Of a stretch of DNA of 64,000 nt, positions 32,754 through 42,840 are shown piece after piece. The stretch comes from Microbacterium terrisoli. GTDB taxonomy: Bacteria > Actinomycetota > Actinomycetes > Actinomycetales > Microbacteriaceae. Position 1 is the first letter of the stretch; each line of letters opens with the position of its first letter. Where the stretch lies: the NCBI RefSeq assembly GCF_030866805.1, contig NZ_CP133019.1, positions 1,178,001 through 1,242,000 of the forward strand, written 5' to 3'. Both the position numbers and the translations under genes were made by a program. The notes under the pieces were generated by a model. The model ran no database searches. It saw only the letters and a list, made by a program, of their open reading frames with translations, and was not told where the DNA came from.

Positions 32754-35279
32754 ATGAGCGCTTTCACGGGTCGCGGCTCGGATCCTTCGCCGACGTCGGC
32801 CGGCCGACCCGACCGCATCGCGGTGCGCGGGGCGCGCGTGCACAACCTCAAGAACGTCGATGTCGACATCCCCCTGCAGACGATGGTCGGCATCGCCGGC
32901 GTCTCAGGATCGGGTAAATCGTCGCTGGCCCTCGGCGTGCTGTACGCCGAGGGCTCTCGTCGCTATCTCGAGGCTCTGTCCACCTACACGCGTCGCCGTA
33001 TGGCGCAGGCGTCGCGTGCCGACGTCGACGCGGTCGAGCACGTTCCCGCCGCTCTCGCGCTGCGTCAGCGTCCGGGTGTTCCCGGTGTTCGGTCGACGTT
33101 CGGCACGTCGACCGAACTGCTGAACGTCCTGCGGCTGATGTTCTCGCGTCTCGCGTCGCACGTGTGCCCGAACGGCCACCGCGTGCCGCCGACGATCGAT
33201 GTGGCCGCCGAGGTCCCGATCTTCTGCGCGGTCTGCGGCGCGCGCGTGCAGCCGCCGGGCGCCGAAGCGCTCTCGTTCAACTCGACGGGCGCGTGCCCGA
33301 CGTGTCAGGGCACGGGCGTGGTCAGAACGGTGGATGACGCGACCCTCGTGCCCGACCCGTCGAAGTCTCTCGACGCGGGAGCGGTGGCCCCGTGGCAGAT
33401 GTTCGGCTTCAACGTCCAGCCTGACATCGCCCGCGAGTTCGGGGTGCGCACCGACGTGCCGTGGTCCGAGCTGACCGATGCCGAGCGGCAGATTGTGTTG
33501 GACGGACCCGCCGAGAAGAAGCACATCACGGTCACCAGCCGCAAGGGCATCCACGAGCTGGACTTCACGTTCCGCAACGCCCGGCTGACGGTCACCGAAG
33601 AGCTCAAGCGCGCCGACGGTCCGAAGCGGCTGGCGCGGGTCAGTCGGTTCCTGACGGAGGGCACGTGCCCCGACTGCCTCGGCACGCGCCTCAGCCCCGC
33701 CGCGCGGGCGCCTCGCATCGGACAGCAGAACCTGGCCGAGGTCACGGCGATGCCGCTGGATGAGGTGCTGGCGTGGGCGCCGCAGGTCTCGTCCACCGTC
33801 GGGCCCGATATGCAGGCGATGGCGCGGACCTTGATCGACACCCTGCAGGGGATGGCACGACGCCTCGTGCAGCTCGGTCTCGGGTATCTCGCCCTGGACC
33901 GTGCCGGTTCGACACTGTCGACGGGGGAGCGGCAGCGCGCCCAGCTGGCACGTGCCGTGCGCAATCGGACGACCGGTGTGCTGTACGTGCTGGACGAGCC
34001 GTCGATCGGCCTGCACCCGGCGAACGTCGAGGGCCTGCTCGGCGTGATGGGCGACCTGATGGCCGACGGCAACTCCGTCGTGTTCGTCGACCACGACGTG
34101 CAGATCCTGCGCCGCGCCCAGTGGCTCATCGAGATCGGACCCGGCTCGGGAGCAGAAGGCGGCACGGTCGTGGTGGCCGGGAGCCCGGTCGACCTCGCGC
34201 ACGCACCCGAGTCGCTCATCGGAGGCTTTCTCAGCGGCGATCAGCAGGTTGTCGTGCGTGATCGTGTGGCGCCGTCCGCCGCATTCGACCTCGGACGCAT
34301 CCACCTCGAGACCGCGGCGATCCATACCGTGCATCCGCTGGCGGTCGACATCCCCGTCGGCCGACTGACCGCGGTGACCGGCGTCTCGGGCTCGGGCAAG
34401 ACCACGCTGGTGCTCGAGTCGCTCGTGCCGGCGCTGGATGCGGCATCCGACCACCATGCAGCGCCCGCCCACGTGCGCGTCATCGATGCGCCCGATCTCA
34501 TGAAGGTCCACGTCGTGGACGCCACCCCGATCGGCATCAACGTGCGCTCCACCGTGGCCACGTACTCCGGCGTGATGGATGATCTTCGCGCCGCGTACGC
34601 CGAGGTGCCCGCCGCGCGGGCCGCGGGTCTGACGGCGTCGGATTTCTCCTACAACACCGGGTCGCTGGCCTGTCCGCGCTGTGAGGGCACGGGGGAGATC
34701 TCGCTGGACGTGCAGTTCCTTCCCGACATCGACATCGTCTGCCCCGTCTGCGCCGGCACGCGGTTCGCGCCGCGCGCGTTCGAGTTCGTGCGGGACGGGA
34801 TGCCGCTGCCCGAGCTGTTGCAGCGCACGGTGCGCGAAGCCCTGGAGCTGACCGCGGACCTGCCGCGGGTGCACCGCAGACTGACCGCTTTCGACGAGCT
34901 CGGCCTCGGATACCTGACCCTCGGCGAGTCCACGCCGGCGCTCTCGGGCGGTGAGGCGCAGCGCCTGAAGCTGGTCACGCAGATGCATCGCAACCAGTCC
35001 GGCGCGGTGTTCGTGCTCGACGAACCGAGCGTGGGCCTGCACCCGCTCGACGTGCGCACACTGCTGAGGGTGCTGCAGCGGCTGTGCGAGCGAGGCGCCA
35101 CGGTGATCGTGATCGAGCACGATCTGGACCTCATCGCCAACGCCGACCACGTGATCGATCTGGGACCCGGCGGCGGTGCCGACGGCGGGCGCGTGATCGC
35201 GGTCGGCTCGCCCGAGCAGGTGGCCGCCTCGGCGACCGCCACCGGGCGTCACCTGTTGCGGCATCTCCGGCCGGAGTAG
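32754..35279 (+). CDS. Class II UvrA-like ABC-ATPase
   Basis: The 841 residues, against about 950 for UvrA, have two ABC modules: first Walker [10 protein letters not shown] (Lys55), zinc module C-x...CPTCQGTG, signature [14 protein letters not shown] and Walker [15 protein letters not shown]; second Walker [10 protein letters not shown] (Lys549), [10 protein letters not shown], signature [15 protein letters not shown] and [12 protein letters not shown]. The shorter first half indicates loss of the UvrB-interaction domain, as in class II UvrA (UvrA2, DrrC). Such proteins have been linked to drug or DNA-damage tolerance rather than normal excision repair. The start is apparently leaderless, and the long antisense frame on the other strand is an artefact. 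Confidence 0.9.
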   Translation: MSAFTGRGSDPSPTSAGRPDRIAVRGARVHNLKNVDVDIPLQTMVGIAGVSGSGKSSLALGVLYAEGSRRYLEALSTYTRRRMAQASRADVDAVEHVPAALALRQRPGVPGVRSTFGTSTELLNVLRLMFSRLASHVCPNGHRVPPTIDVAAEVPIFCAVCGARVQPPGAEALSFNSTGACPTCQGTGVVRTVDDATLVPDPSKSLDAGAVAPWQMFGFNVQPDIAREFGVRTDVPWSELTDAERQIVLDGPAEKKHITVTSRKGIHELDFTFRNARLTVTEELKRADGPKRLARVSRFLTEGTCPDCLGTRLSPAARAPRIGQQNLAEVTAMPLDEVLAWAPQVSSTVGPDMQAMARTLIDTLQGMARRLVQLGLGYLALDRAGSTLSTGERQRAQLARAVRNRTTGVLYVLDEPSIGLHPANVEGLLGVMGDLMADGNSVVFVDHDVQILRRAQWLIEIGPGSGAEGGTVVVAGSPVDLAHAPESLIGGFLSGDQQVVVRDRVAPSAAFDLGRIHLETAAIHTVHPLAVDIPVGRLTAVTGVSGSGKTTLVLESLVPALDAASDHHAAPAHVRVIDAPDLMKVHVVDATPIGINVRSTVATYSGVMDDLRAAYAEVPAARAAGLTASDFSYNTGSLACPRCEGTGEISLDVQFLPDIDIVCPVCAGTRFAPRAFEFVRDGMPLPELLQRTVREALELTADLPRVHRRLTAFDELGLGYLTLGESTPALSGGEAQRLKLVTQMHRNQSGAVFVLDEPSVGLHPLDVRTLLRVLQRLCERGATVIVIEHDLDLIANADHVIDLGPGGGADGGRVIAVGSPEQVAASATATGRHLLRHLRPE

Positions 35280-35298
35280 CCGCAGCCGCCCGACGGCC

Positions 35299-35787
35299 TC
35301 AGCGGATGAGCTCTCCGTTCGCGTCCCGCGGGCGGACGGGATGCTCGCTGAGGATCGAGATGCGGTTGAACAGGTTGATCGTGGTCGCCAGCCACTCCGT
35401 GGCCGCGAACGCCTCATCGCCGAGCACGCCTCGTGCCATGTCGAGGTCTGCGTGGGAGTCCTCTGACAGCGGCAGTCGGGTGGCAGCCTCGGCGACGGCC
35501 AGCACCGCAGCCTCGCGGTCGGTGAACAGCGTCGACTCGCGCCATGCGGGCAGCAGGTCGAGCTTCTGCTGGGGGATGCCGGCATTGCGCGCTTCGCGCG
35601 CATGCAGGTCGAGGCAGAACATGCACGCATTGATCTGGGACGCGCGGACCTTGACCAGCTCGGTCTCGGCGACGGACAGGCCCATCCGCGACGCGTTGTC
35701 GGTGACCGACGCCGAGAGCGCCGAGGCCGCCTTCCACGCTTCAGGGGCGACTTTGTCCAGATAGGGGCGGTCCGGATACGGGGGCAT
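35299..35787 (-). CDS. Carboxymuconolactone decarboxylase-family (AhpD-like) protein
   Basis: The 162 residues contain the AhpD-type redox motif CMFCLDLHAREARNAG (CxxC followed by the catalytic histidine) in the all-helical CMD fold, after VAPEAWKAASAL and before WLATTINLFNRISI. Proteins with CxxC are peroxidase-like or alkylhydroperoxidase reductase partners; the exact substrate is unknown. ATG 35787 follows GAGGAGAATC. The gene ends 20 bases from the converging uvrA-like gene and starts 21 bases after the kbl stop on the same strand, so it may be a third gene of the threonine degradation operon. Confidence 0.88.
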   Translation of the reverse strand: MPPYPDRPYLDKVAPEAWKAASALSASVTDNASRMGLSVAETELVKVRASQINACMFCLDLHAREARNAGIPQQKLDLLPAWRESTLFTDREAAVLAVAEAATRLPLSEDSHADLDMARGVLGDEAFAATEWLATTINLFNRISILSEHPVRPRDANGELIR

Positions 35788-35808
35788 GATTCTCCTCATC
35801 GGTCGTCG

Positions 35809-36999
35809 TCAGCCTTGCACGGTGCCGGCCTGCCGGGCCTCGGTGAACGCCTGCACGCACCGTCGGATCTGCTCTTCGGTGTGCGCAGCCGACAGCTGCA
35901 CGCGGATGCGGGCCTTCTCGCGCGGCACGACGGGAAAGCTGAACGCGGTCACGTAGATGCCGCGCGCGCCCATCTCATCGGCGATGCGCGCGGTCAGCGC
36001 CGCGTCGCCGAACATCACCGGCACGATCGGGTGCTCTCCGGGCTGCAGGTCGAAGCCCGCCTCGGTCATCAGCGTGCGGAACAGGGCCGCGTTCGCGGTG
36101 AGCCGTGCGCGCAGATCGTCCGAGCCTTCGAGCAGGTCGATCGCCCGCAGCGTGCCCGCAACGATCGCCGGTGCCAGCGTGTTCGAGAACAGATACGGCC
36201 GCGCACGCTGACGCAGCACGTCGACGATCTCACGACGCGACGAGACGTATCCGCCGCTGGCACCGCCCAGCGCCTTGCCGAACGTGCCGGTGTAGATGTC
36301 GACCCTGCCCTCCACACCGCACAGCTCGGGAGTGCCGCGACCGTGTGCGCCGATGAATCCGACCGCGTGCGAATCGTCGACGAACACGAGCGCGTCGTAC
36401 CGGTCGGCCAGGTCGCAGATCTCGGCGAGCGGGGCGATGTAGCCGTCCATCGAGAACACGCCGTCGGTGACGATGACCCGGAACCGGGCGTCGGCGGCAG
36501 CTTGCAGCTGCGCCTCGAGGTCTGCCATGTCGCGATTGCGGTAGCGCAGTCTGCGAGCCTTGCACAGTCGGATGCCGTCGATCAGCGACGCGTGGTTCAA
36601 CTCGTCCGAGATGATCGCGTCCTCGTCGGTGAACAGCGCTTCGAACACTCCGCCGTTGGCATCGAAGCACGACGAGAACAGGATCGTGGCCTCGGTTCCC
36701 AGGAACGAGGAGACCCGTCGCTCGAGCTCGAGGTGCTGCTCTTGCGTGCCGCAGATGAACCGTACCGACGCAAGACCGTAGCCCCAGGCATCCAACGCCC
36801 CCTTGGCCGCCTCGATCAGGCGCGGGTCATCGGCCAATCCCAGGTAGTTGTTGGCACAGAAGTTCAGGACCTCGACGCCGTCGGCGGTGATCTCCGCCTG
36901 CTGGGGGCCGGTGATGCCGCGTTCGCGCTTGGTGAGGCCCGCCCGCTCGATCTCTTCGAGGACGGATGCCGCGTGTGCGGCGTAGCGGGTGGAAGTCAT
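35809..36999 (-). CDS. kbl: 2-amino-3-ketobutyrate CoA ligase (glycine C-acetyltransferase)
   Basis: A PLP enzyme that cleaves 2-amino-3-ketobutyrate with CoA to glycine and acetyl-CoA, the second step of threonine degradation. The 396 residues have the oxoamine synthase fold: [26 protein letters not shown] substrate segment ([14 protein letters not shown]), [16 protein letters not shown], the PLP-lysine motif [16 protein letters not shown] and C-terminal [16 protein letters not shown]. Its ATG overlaps the tdh stop (ATGA), so the two are translationally coupled. The longer open frame continues into the tdh region in another frame and is not used. Confidence 0.95.
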   Translation of the reverse strand: MTSTRYAAHAASVLEEIERAGLTKRERGITGPQQAEITADGVEVLNFCANNYLGLADDPRLIEAAKGALDAWGYGLASVRFICGTQEQHLELERRVSSFLGTEATILFSSCFDANGGVFEALFTDEDAIISDELNHASLIDGIRLCKARRLRYRNRDMADLEAQLQAAADARFRVIVTDGVFSMDGYIAPLAEICDLADRYDALVFVDDSHAVGFIGAHGRGTPELCGVEGRVDIYTGTFGKALGGASGGYVSSRREIVDVLRQRARPYLFSNTLAPAIVAGTLRAIDLLEGSDDLRARLTANAALFRTLMTEAGFDLQPGEHPIVPVMFGDAALTARIADEMGARGIYVTAFSFPVVPREKARIRVQLSAAHTEEQIRRCVQAFTEARQAGTVQG

Positions 37000-38039
37000 A
37001 GCTGCGTCCAATCCAGGATGATCTTGCCGGTGGCGCCGGCCGCTGCCGCGTCGAATGCCTGCTGCCAGTCGCGGGCCGGGAAGCGCGCGGAGATGATGGA
37101 TGCGATCGCCGCACGCAGCGTGGCGCTGGTCTGCAGCATCGCACCCATGGCGTTCCACGTCTCGAACATCTCGCGGCCGTAGATTCCCTTGACCGTCAGC
37201 ATGTGCGTGACGATCTTTCCCCAGTCCACGGCGAACGGGCCCGAGGGCAGGCCCAGCATCGCGATGCGGCCGCCGTGGTTCATGTTCTCGATCATCTGCG
37301 GCAGGGCGGCGGGCGCGCCGCTCATCTCGAATCCCACGTCGAAGCCCTCGCGCATGCCGAGGGCCCGCTGCGCGTCGGCGATGTCGGCGCGCGAGACGTC
37401 GACGACCTGGTCGGCGCCCATGTGCACGGCCATCTCGAGTCGCGGCGCGCTGACGTCGGTGCCGACGATGAAGCGGGCGCCGACGTGGCGGGCCACCGCG
37501 ATCGCCATGAGGCCGATCGGGCCGCAGCCGGTGACCAGCACGTCCTCGCCGACCACGGGGTAGGTGAGGGCGGTGTGCACCGCGTTGCCCAGCGGGTCGA
37601 AGATCGCGCCCACATCGGGCTCGATCGACTCGTGGTGCACCCACACGTTGCTCGCCGGCAGCGACAGGTACTCGGCGAACGCACCGTCGCGCTGCACGCC
37701 CAGTCCCTGCGTGCGGATGCACATCTGACGCCGTCCCGCCCGGCAGTTGCGGCACGTGCCGCACACGATGTGACCTTCGCCCGAGACCTGGTCGCCGACC
37801 GCGACGTCGCGCACGCGCTCGCCGATCCAGGCGACCTCGCCGAAGAACTCGTGACCGGGGGTCAGCGGTGTCGTGATGGTGGAGGCGGCCCAGTCGTCCC
37901 AGCGCAGGATGTGCAGATCGGTGCCGCAGATGCCGGTCCGCAGCACGCGGATGATCACATCATCCGGGCCGGCGGTGGGATCGGGGCGGTCGATGAGTTC
38001 GAAGCCGGGTCCCGGCTCGGGTTTGAACAACGCCTTCAC
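36996..38039 (-). CDS. tdh: L-threonine 3-dehydrogenase
   Basis: Oxidises threonine with NAD+ to 2-amino-3-ketobutyrate. The 347 residues are a zinc MDR enzyme: catalytic zinc segment [16 protein letters not shown] and [13 protein letters not shown], structural zinc cluster [18 protein letters not shown]-binding [16 protein letters not shown], and C-terminal GKIILDW. The GTG start 38039 has AGGAGG upstream (AGGAGGCACC spacing) and gives the family N-terminus ([10 protein letters not shown]). The upstream open frame is not conserved. With kbl it forms the Tdh-Kbl route, which returns threonine carbon to glycine; a -10 hexamer lies at 38108. Confidence 0.95.
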   Translation of the reverse strand: MKALFKPEPGPGFELIDRPDPTAGPDDVIIRVLRTGICGTDLHILRWDDWAASTITTPLTPGHEFFGEVAWIGERVRDVAVGDQVSGEGHIVCGTCRNCRAGRRQMCIRTQGLGVQRDGAFAEYLSLPASNVWVHHESIEPDVGAIFDPLGNAVHTALTYPVVGEDVLVTGCGPIGLMAIAVARHVGARFIVGTDVSAPRLEMAVHMGADQVVDVSRADIADAQRALGMREGFDVGFEMSGAPAALPQMIENMNHGGRIAMLGLPSGPFAVDWGKIVTHMLTVKGIYGREMFETWNAMGAMLQTSATLRAAIASIISARFPARDWQQAFDAAAAGATGKIILDWTQL

Positions 38040-38107
38040 GGTGCCTCCTGGTCGAGGATTCGACGGGCACAGTGTCGGGCTTGTGGCGCCGGTGCCCTGC
38101 GCAGACA

Positions 38108-38113
38108 AATCTA
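38108..38113 (-). promoter_or_regulatory. -10 element TAGATT for tdh-kbl
   Basis: On the minus strand TAGATT would start transcription near 38101 and give a leader of about 60 bases before tdh with its AGGAGG ribosome site. No -35 match was found. Confidence 0.45.
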
Positions 38114-38180
38114 GTCGGTCGCGGGGCAGAACCAGGATGCCGCGCAGCGCTCGATCGCGCGCCCGGCATCGATGCGCGAT

Positions 38181-38206
38181 CAGTGTGCGGCGTCAGTGTG
38201 CGGCGT
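38181..38206. repeat. 13-bp direct tandem repeat at the 3' end of the FHA-like gene
   Basis: Two exact copies of CAGTGTGCGGCGT (38181-38193 and 38194-38206). The stop codon of the FHA-like gene spans the junction, so one copy is coding (DAAH) and the other lies just beyond the stop. It looks like a recent replication slippage product. Confidence 0.7.
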
Positions 38207-38708
38207 CGCTGTGGGCTTCGGTCCGCTCCCGGGCCTCGGCCTGCATCTCGGGCGTGATCACCGGATGCGAGCCGGTGTAGTCGGGCCGTCCGGGTTGATG
38301 CGTGTCGTGCGCACCCTCGCCGCCCTGGCGGCCGCCGTACGGCAGGCCGTGGTCGGCGAATTCGTCGCGCATGAACACGAACGCCCAGTCGCCGAGCACG
38401 AAGCGCGCGCCGGTGCGCAGGATCTCACCGCGCCGGCCGCCGATCGTGGGGATCGGCTCGTGTCGAGCACTGGTGGTTCCTGCGCCGTGCAGCACGAGCA
38501 CGTACTCGTCGCGCTCATCGTGGAGCACCTGGGCGTGCAGGGGATCGAGGCCCGCGAGGGTCACCTCGACCTCGCCCGATGACCCGATGCGCACCAGATC
38601 GCGGTCCAGAGGAACCTCGCGGTGGCCCTCTTCGCTGCTCACGATCAGGTGCGGATGCCCGGCACCCCAGGCACTGTGCGTAGTGGTCGGAATGTATCGC
38701 TCGGCCAT
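38193..38708 (-). CDS. FHA-like domain protein
   Basis: The 171 residues include a beta-rich stretch (about 18-120: LIVSSEEGHREVPLDRDLVRIG, EVTLAGLDPLHAQVLHDER, GARFVLGDWAFVFMRDEF) that follows the forkhead-associated layout with the R-x-G motif and the later PLHAQV in place of the usual S..H. FHA domains bind phosphothreonine, so a link to a Ser/Thr kinase pathway is possible but unproved. The C-terminus (about 125-171) is polar and disordered. ATG 38708 has AGGAGC upstream. The 262-base gap to the next gene (38709-38970) shows no further recognisable feature beyond GC-rich sequence and the ribosome site of that gene. Confidence 0.7.
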   Translation of the reverse strand: MAERYIPTTTHSAWGAGHPHLIVSSEEGHREVPLDRDLVRIGSSGEVEVTLAGLDPLHAQVLHDERDEYVLVLHGAGTTSARHEPIPTIGGRRGEILRTGARFVLGDWAFVFMRDEFADHGLPYGGRQGGEGAHDTHQPGRPDYTGSHPVITPEMQAEARERTEAHSDAAH

Positions 38709-38970
38709 GATCGCTCCTCACTCGTCGGCGAGTCGGATTCCCCTCAGGATAGGCCCGTTTGACGGCCCCGGGACCGGAATCCGACCGTCCTTCCCGGGCG
38801 CCCGGCACGGGCCTGCGCTGCTGAGGATTCGGGCGCGCTCGCGCCCGCGTGGCCCGGTTCGATCGAGGCCGACCGCACGAGCGTCCGACCTCACTGGTTG
38901 ACTGTTCTCATGTCCTCGAGCGAGCGCGGCGAGACGACACGACTGGACCGACCGCGAAAAGGAGCAGAGC

Positions 38971-39918
38971 GTGACGACCGAACCCAGCGTCGAGCTTTAT
39001 CAGTCCAGCGATGGCATCGTGCTCGACGTGCGTGGCGATCCCGAGACGGTGTGGCTGTCCACCGACCAGCTCGCAGCACTGTTCGGTCGTGACACGTCCA
39101 CGATCTTGCGTCACGTGAGAAGCGTCTTCGCCGACGGTGAGCTGTCGCGCGAGTCAGTCGTTGCAGACTTTGCAACGACTGCCGAGGACGGCAGAACCTC
39201 TCGGGTGCGGCACTACAACCTCGACGTGATCATCTCGGTCGGCTATCGCGTCAAATCGAGCGAGGGTGTCCGTTTCCGTCAATGGGCGGCCTCCGTGCTG
39301 CGACGCTATGTGGTTGAGGGCGCTGCGCTCGACGAGCGCCGCCTCGAGCAGCTGGCTCAGATCGTGCAGGTGCCGGGGCGCTCGGGCGATGAGGAGATCA
39401 CCGGCGTCGCCGAGGTGCTGACCGGATACCTCCCGAGCCTGCGTGTGCTGCGCGACTACGACGAAGGGCTGCTCGACGACCAGCCGAACGGCGACGAACC
39501 GACGTGGACGCTCACCTACGATGACGCGCGCGGGGTGATCGACGCCATCCGCGACGAGTTCCCCCATGACACACTGTTCGGCGCCGAGCGCGGGGACGGC
39601 TTGCGCGCAGTCGTCGCCACGATCTACCAGGGCTTTGCCGGTCACGAGCTGTATCCGACGGTGCAGGCCAAGGCGGCGAACCTGCTCTACCTGATCGTCA
39701 AGGACCATCCGCTCAGCGATGGCAACAAGCGCAGCGCTGCGGCGCTGTTCGTGCACTTCCTCGCTCACAACGGACAGTTGCGGGATGCCGTGGGCAGGTC
39801 GCGCATCACCAACAACGCACTGGCGGCCATCACGCTCATGGTCGCGATGAGCGATCCGAAGGAGAAGGAGACGATGATCGCCCTCGTGCAGCGGATGCTG
39901 CTGGAGGATGCTGCGTGA
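38971..39918 (+). CDS. RhuM-Fic/Doc fusion protein
   Basis: The 315 residues have an N-terminal RhuM-type (virulence RhuM) part (about 10-140: VWLSTDQLAALFGRDTSTIL, ILRHVRSVFADGEL, VRHYNLDVIISVGYRVKS, FRQWAASVLRRY) joined to a Fic/Doc-like C-terminal domain (about 180-300) with HPLSDGNKRSAAALFVHFL, the active-site loop (His246), close to the Doc motif HxFxDxNKR but with Leu in place of Phe. Fic/Doc enzymes modify proteins with a nucleotide or phosphate group. No antitoxin gene is adjacent, so this may be self-regulated. GTG 38971 follows AAAGGAG. Its role in host or phage interaction is unknown. Confidence 0.83.
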   Translation: MTTEPSVELYQSSDGIVLDVRGDPETVWLSTDQLAALFGRDTSTILRHVRSVFADGELSRESVVADFATTAEDGRTSRVRHYNLDVIISVGYRVKSSEGVRFRQWAASVLRRYVVEGAALDERRLEQLAQIVQVPGRSGDEEITGVAEVLTGYLPSLRVLRDYDEGLLDDQPNGDEPTWTLTYDDARGVIDAIRDEFPHDTLFGAERGDGLRAVVATIYQGFAGHELYPTVQAKAANLLYLIVKDHPLSDGNKRSAAALFVHFLAHNGQLRDAVGRSRITNNALAAITLMVAMSDPKEKETMIALVQRMLLEDAA

Positions 39919-39951
39919 GCGGCCGCTGAAGCCCCCTCCGTCGACCCGCGG

Positions 39952-41568
39952 TCAGTACCCGACGGCCTCGCGCGTGCGCAGATCCTTGCGCAGGATCTTG
40001 CCCGAGCTGGACTTGGGGATCGCGTCGATGAATTCGACCCGACGCACCTTCTTGTAGGGCGCGACCTGGCCGGCGACGAACTCCATGACCTCTTCGGCGG
40101 TGAGATCGGCACCGGCGGCCGGCACGACGAACGCCTTCGGGATCTCTTGGCCGTCGTCGTCGCGAACGCCGATCACGGCGACGTCGGCGACCTTGGGGTG
40201 ACCCAGCAGCAGTGCTTCGAGCTCGGCCGGGGGCACTTGGTAGCCGTGGTACTTGATGAGCTCCTTGACGCGATCCACCACGGTGTACCAGCCGCCCTGG
40301 TTGAGGGTGGCGACATCGCCGGTGTGGAAGAAGCCGTCGTCGTCGATCGCGTCGGCCGTGGCATCCGGCTTGTTCAGATAGCCCACCATCACCTGCGGGC
40401 CCTTGATCCAGAGCTCGCCGGGGCGGGTCTCACCGTTGTCGTCGAACTCGGTGATCTCGGCGCCGGTGTCGGGGTCGACGAGCTTGCAGGTCGTGTTCGG
40501 CAGCGCGACGCCCACCGAGCTGACCGGCACGTCGTCGCGCGTGTACGGCATCGCATGGGTGACCGGACTCGTCTCGGTCAGGCCATAGCCCTGGAACATG
40601 CGGGCGTGGATGCGGCTGCCGGCGTGATCCGCGGTCTCGCCGTCGAGCGGGGCGGCGCCGGAGAACACCGAGTGCACCGTCGAGATGTCGTACTTGTCGA
40701 CGATCGGGTGCTTGGCCAGGGCGACCGCGATCGGCGGCGCGATGTAGAGGTACGTGCAGCCGTAGTCCTGGATGTTCTTCAGGAACTCCTCGAGGTCGAA
40801 GCGGGCCATGGTCACCAGGCTCGCCCGCTGGCGAAGCGCCAGGTTCAGCAGCACGGTCATGCCGTAGATGTGGAAGAACGGCAGCACCGCCAGCACCCGG
40901 TCGGAGGCCTGAAGGTTGATGTTCACGCGGGACTGCTCGACGTTGGCGACCAGGTTGCGGTGGCTGAGCATGACGCCCTTGGGCACCCCGGTGGTCCCCG
41001 ACGAATAGGGGAGGGCGGCGATGTGCGTGGCGGGGTCGAAGCTCACCTCGGGCGGGGTGCGCTGCTCGCCCAGCAGCTCACGCAGGTCAGGATGGCCCTC
41101 AGCGCCATCCAGGACGATCACGTGGTCGTCGGCGATGCCGCAGGCGGCGGCGGCGGCTTCGGCCGCGTGGGCCAGCAGCGGGCCGACGGTGACGATCCAG
41201 GTGGCCCCGGCATCCTCTATCTGCTTCTGGATCTCGCGCGCCGTGTACAGCGAATTGAAGGTCGTGACGGTCGCCCCCAGGCGCAGCGCACCGTGGAACA
41301 CCGTGGCGAACGCCGGAATGTTGGGGCACAGGATGCCGATGACCGTGTTCTCGTCGACGCCGCGGGCGGCCATGGCGCCGGCGAACGCGTCGATCTGCGC
41401 CTTCAGGGCCCCATACGTCGTCTCCGCGCCGGTGGCGGCGTCGATCAGGGCCACGCGGGCGAGGTCTTCGCCGCTCAGATCGCCGAACAGATAGTCGTAG
41501 ACGCTGAGAGCCGGAATCTCGACATCGGGGAACGGGCTGTGGAACACGAGGCTTCTCCCTTGATTCAT
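39952..41568 (-). CDS. 4-Coumarate-CoA ligase-like AMP-forming acyl-CoA synthetase
   Basis: From ATG 41568 the protein has 538 residues. The adenylation core motif YSSGTTGVPKGVMLSHRN, then PFFHIYGM, GYGLTETSPVTH, and the C-terminal domain with TGDVATLNQGGWYTVVDRVK, LIKYHGYQVPPAELE and the catalytic lysine in IPKSSSGKILRKDLR make it a member of the 4CL/firefly luciferase family. It would activate an aryl-propenoic or fatty acid as the acyl-AMP then acyl-CoA; the substrate is unknown. An in-frame ATG at 41607 is an alternative start; neither has a clear ribosome site. The gene converges on the RhuM-Fic gene (33 bases between stops). Confidence 0.9.
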   Translation of the reverse strand: MNQGRSLVFHSPFPDVEIPALSVYDYLFGDLSGEDLARVALIDAATGAETTYGALKAQIDAFAGAMAARGVDENTVIGILCPNIPAFATVFHGALRLGATVTTFNSLYTAREIQKQIEDAGATWIVTVGPLLAHAAEAAAAACGIADDHVIVLDGAEGHPDLRELLGEQRTPPEVSFDPATHIAALPYSSGTTGVPKGVMLSHRNLVANVEQSRVNINLQASDRVLAVLPFFHIYGMTVLLNLALRQRASLVTMARFDLEEFLKNIQDYGCTYLYIAPPIAVALAKHPIVDKYDISTVHSVFSGAAPLDGETADHAGSRIHARMFQGYGLTETSPVTHAMPYTRDDVPVSSVGVALPNTTCKLVDPDTGAEITEFDDNGETRPGELWIKGPQVMVGYLNKPDATADAIDDDGFFHTGDVATLNQGGWYTVVDRVKELIKYHGYQVPPAELEALLLGHPKVADVAVIGVRDDDGQEIPKAFVVPAAGADLTAEEVMEFVAGQVAPYKKVRRVEFIDAIPKSSSGKILRKDLRTREAVGY

Positions 41569-41678
41569 CGTGCGGGCGCCGCTGCTGGTGGCGGCCGTCG
41601 GCGACATCGCCCACGTGCGACCATCATGCCACGCGGACCGGGTATCAGCAGGGGAGACCCGATCCGCGTGCGCACCGG

Positions 41679-42746
41679 TCAGACCCGGGCTGTGCGGGCC
41701 GCATCCAGCCGCGCCGCGGCCAGCTGCTCGGCAGCGTCCAGCGGGGTGATGCCGTCTGCCTCGGCGTGGTCGAACACGCGGCGCACGGTGTCGCCGATGG
41801 CACCGACGCGCTGCATGATCTCGTCGTGCGTGCCGTGCTTTTTCGCCTCGAGGTCGAGGTAGATCACCCCGCCCGCGTTCACGACGAAGTCGGGCGCGTA
41901 CAGGATGCCGCGGCCGGCCAGTCGCGCAGCACCGGAGCGGCCCGCCAACGGGTTGTTGGCCGGGCCGCAGACCGCCTTCACCTGCAGGGCGTCGATGACC
42001 TCGTCATCGAGCACCCCGCCGATGCCGGCCGGCACGAACACGTCGCCGGGGACGTGGTGCTCGGTGCCGGGGGTGACCCACGTCGCGCCCAGCCGCCGGG
42101 CGAGGTCCTTCTTTTCCGGGTTCACGTCGGTGACGGTCAGCACCGCGCCTTCGGCCGCGAGCCGCTGCGTGAGCCGGCCGCCGACCTGGCCGAGGCCCGA
42201 GATCGTGATGCGGCGCTCGGCGACCTCGGGCGAGCCGGTCACGCGCTCCAGGGTCGCCCGCAGCGATTCGTAGACGCCCAGGCTCGTGGGACCGGCGGGC
42301 TCACCCGAGCCGCCGGCGGTGTCGGGCAGCCCCACGACGTGGGCGGTGCGCTCGCTGACGGTGAGCATGTCTTCTGCTGTGGACCCGACATCCTCCGCCG
42401 TCCGGTACCGGCCGCCCAGGCTCTCGACGGCGTCGCCGAGGTCGAGGAAGGCGGCGCGACGCCGGTCGGCGTCGAGGCTCTGGCCCGGTTCGAGCCGGAT
42501 GACGGATTTGCCGCCGCCGGCATCCAGGCCCGCCGCCGCGTTCTTCAGCGTCATGGCGGCGGACAGGCGCAGGGCGTCGCCGAGGGCGTCGCTCCAGTGC
42601 GGGTAGGTCCACAGGCGCGCGCCGCCGAGGGCCGATCCGAGGGCGGAGGAGTGCAGCGCGACGGTGAGGAACAGGCCGCTGCGTGCTCCGGTGATCACCT
42701 CCACGCGCTCGTGGACGAAATCGGGCAGGGGCAGGGTGTGCGTCAT
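41679..42746 (-). CDS. Glu/Leu/Phe/Val-type amino acid dehydrogenase
   Basis: An NAD-dependent oxidative deaminase, 355 residues. Motifs: GGARLWTYPHWSDALGDALR, SAAMTLKNAAAGLDAGGGKS with the catalytic lysines, DVGSTAEDML, the Rossmann loop ISGLGQVGGRLTQRL and AVCGPANNPLAG, then LYAPDFVVNAGGVI. It most resembles leucine or valine dehydrogenases (short branch, around 360 residues). It may feed branched-chain amino acids into 2-keto acids or aminate them. The synthetase downstream (41568) could act on derived acids, but no direct link is shown. Upstream, 42747-42840 is a 94-base gap to the P-type ATPase gene stop. Confidence 0.87.
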   Translation of the reverse strand: MTHTLPLPDFVHERVEVITGARSGLFLTVALHSSALGSALGGARLWTYPHWSDALGDALRLSAAMTLKNAAAGLDAGGGKSVIRLEPGQSLDADRRRAAFLDLGDAVESLGGRYRTAEDVGSTAEDMLTVSERTAHVVGLPDTAGGSGEPAGPTSLGVYESLRATLERVTGSPEVAERRITISGLGQVGGRLTQRLAAEGAVLTVTDVNPEKKDLARRLGATWVTPGTEHHVPGDVFVPAGIGGVLDDEVIDALQVKAVCGPANNPLAGRSGAARLAGRGILYAPDFVVNAGGVIYLDLEAKKHGTHDEIMQRVGAIGDTVRRVFDHAEADGITPLDAAEQLAAARLDAARTARV

Positions 42747-42840
42747 CGCGACCTCTTTCGGCGGGCCTTGTGGGCTGTGCGTGGTGACGCCGCTGCTTCG
42801 TGGCGTCAGTGTCCATTCTGCCCTGTCGGGCTGTGGCGCG

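Noticed and set aside
32904..35630. A 908-codon minus-strand open frame opposite the UvrA-like gene
   Set aside because: Mirror frame produced by high third-codon GC of the real gene; His/Arg/Gly-rich with no motifs.
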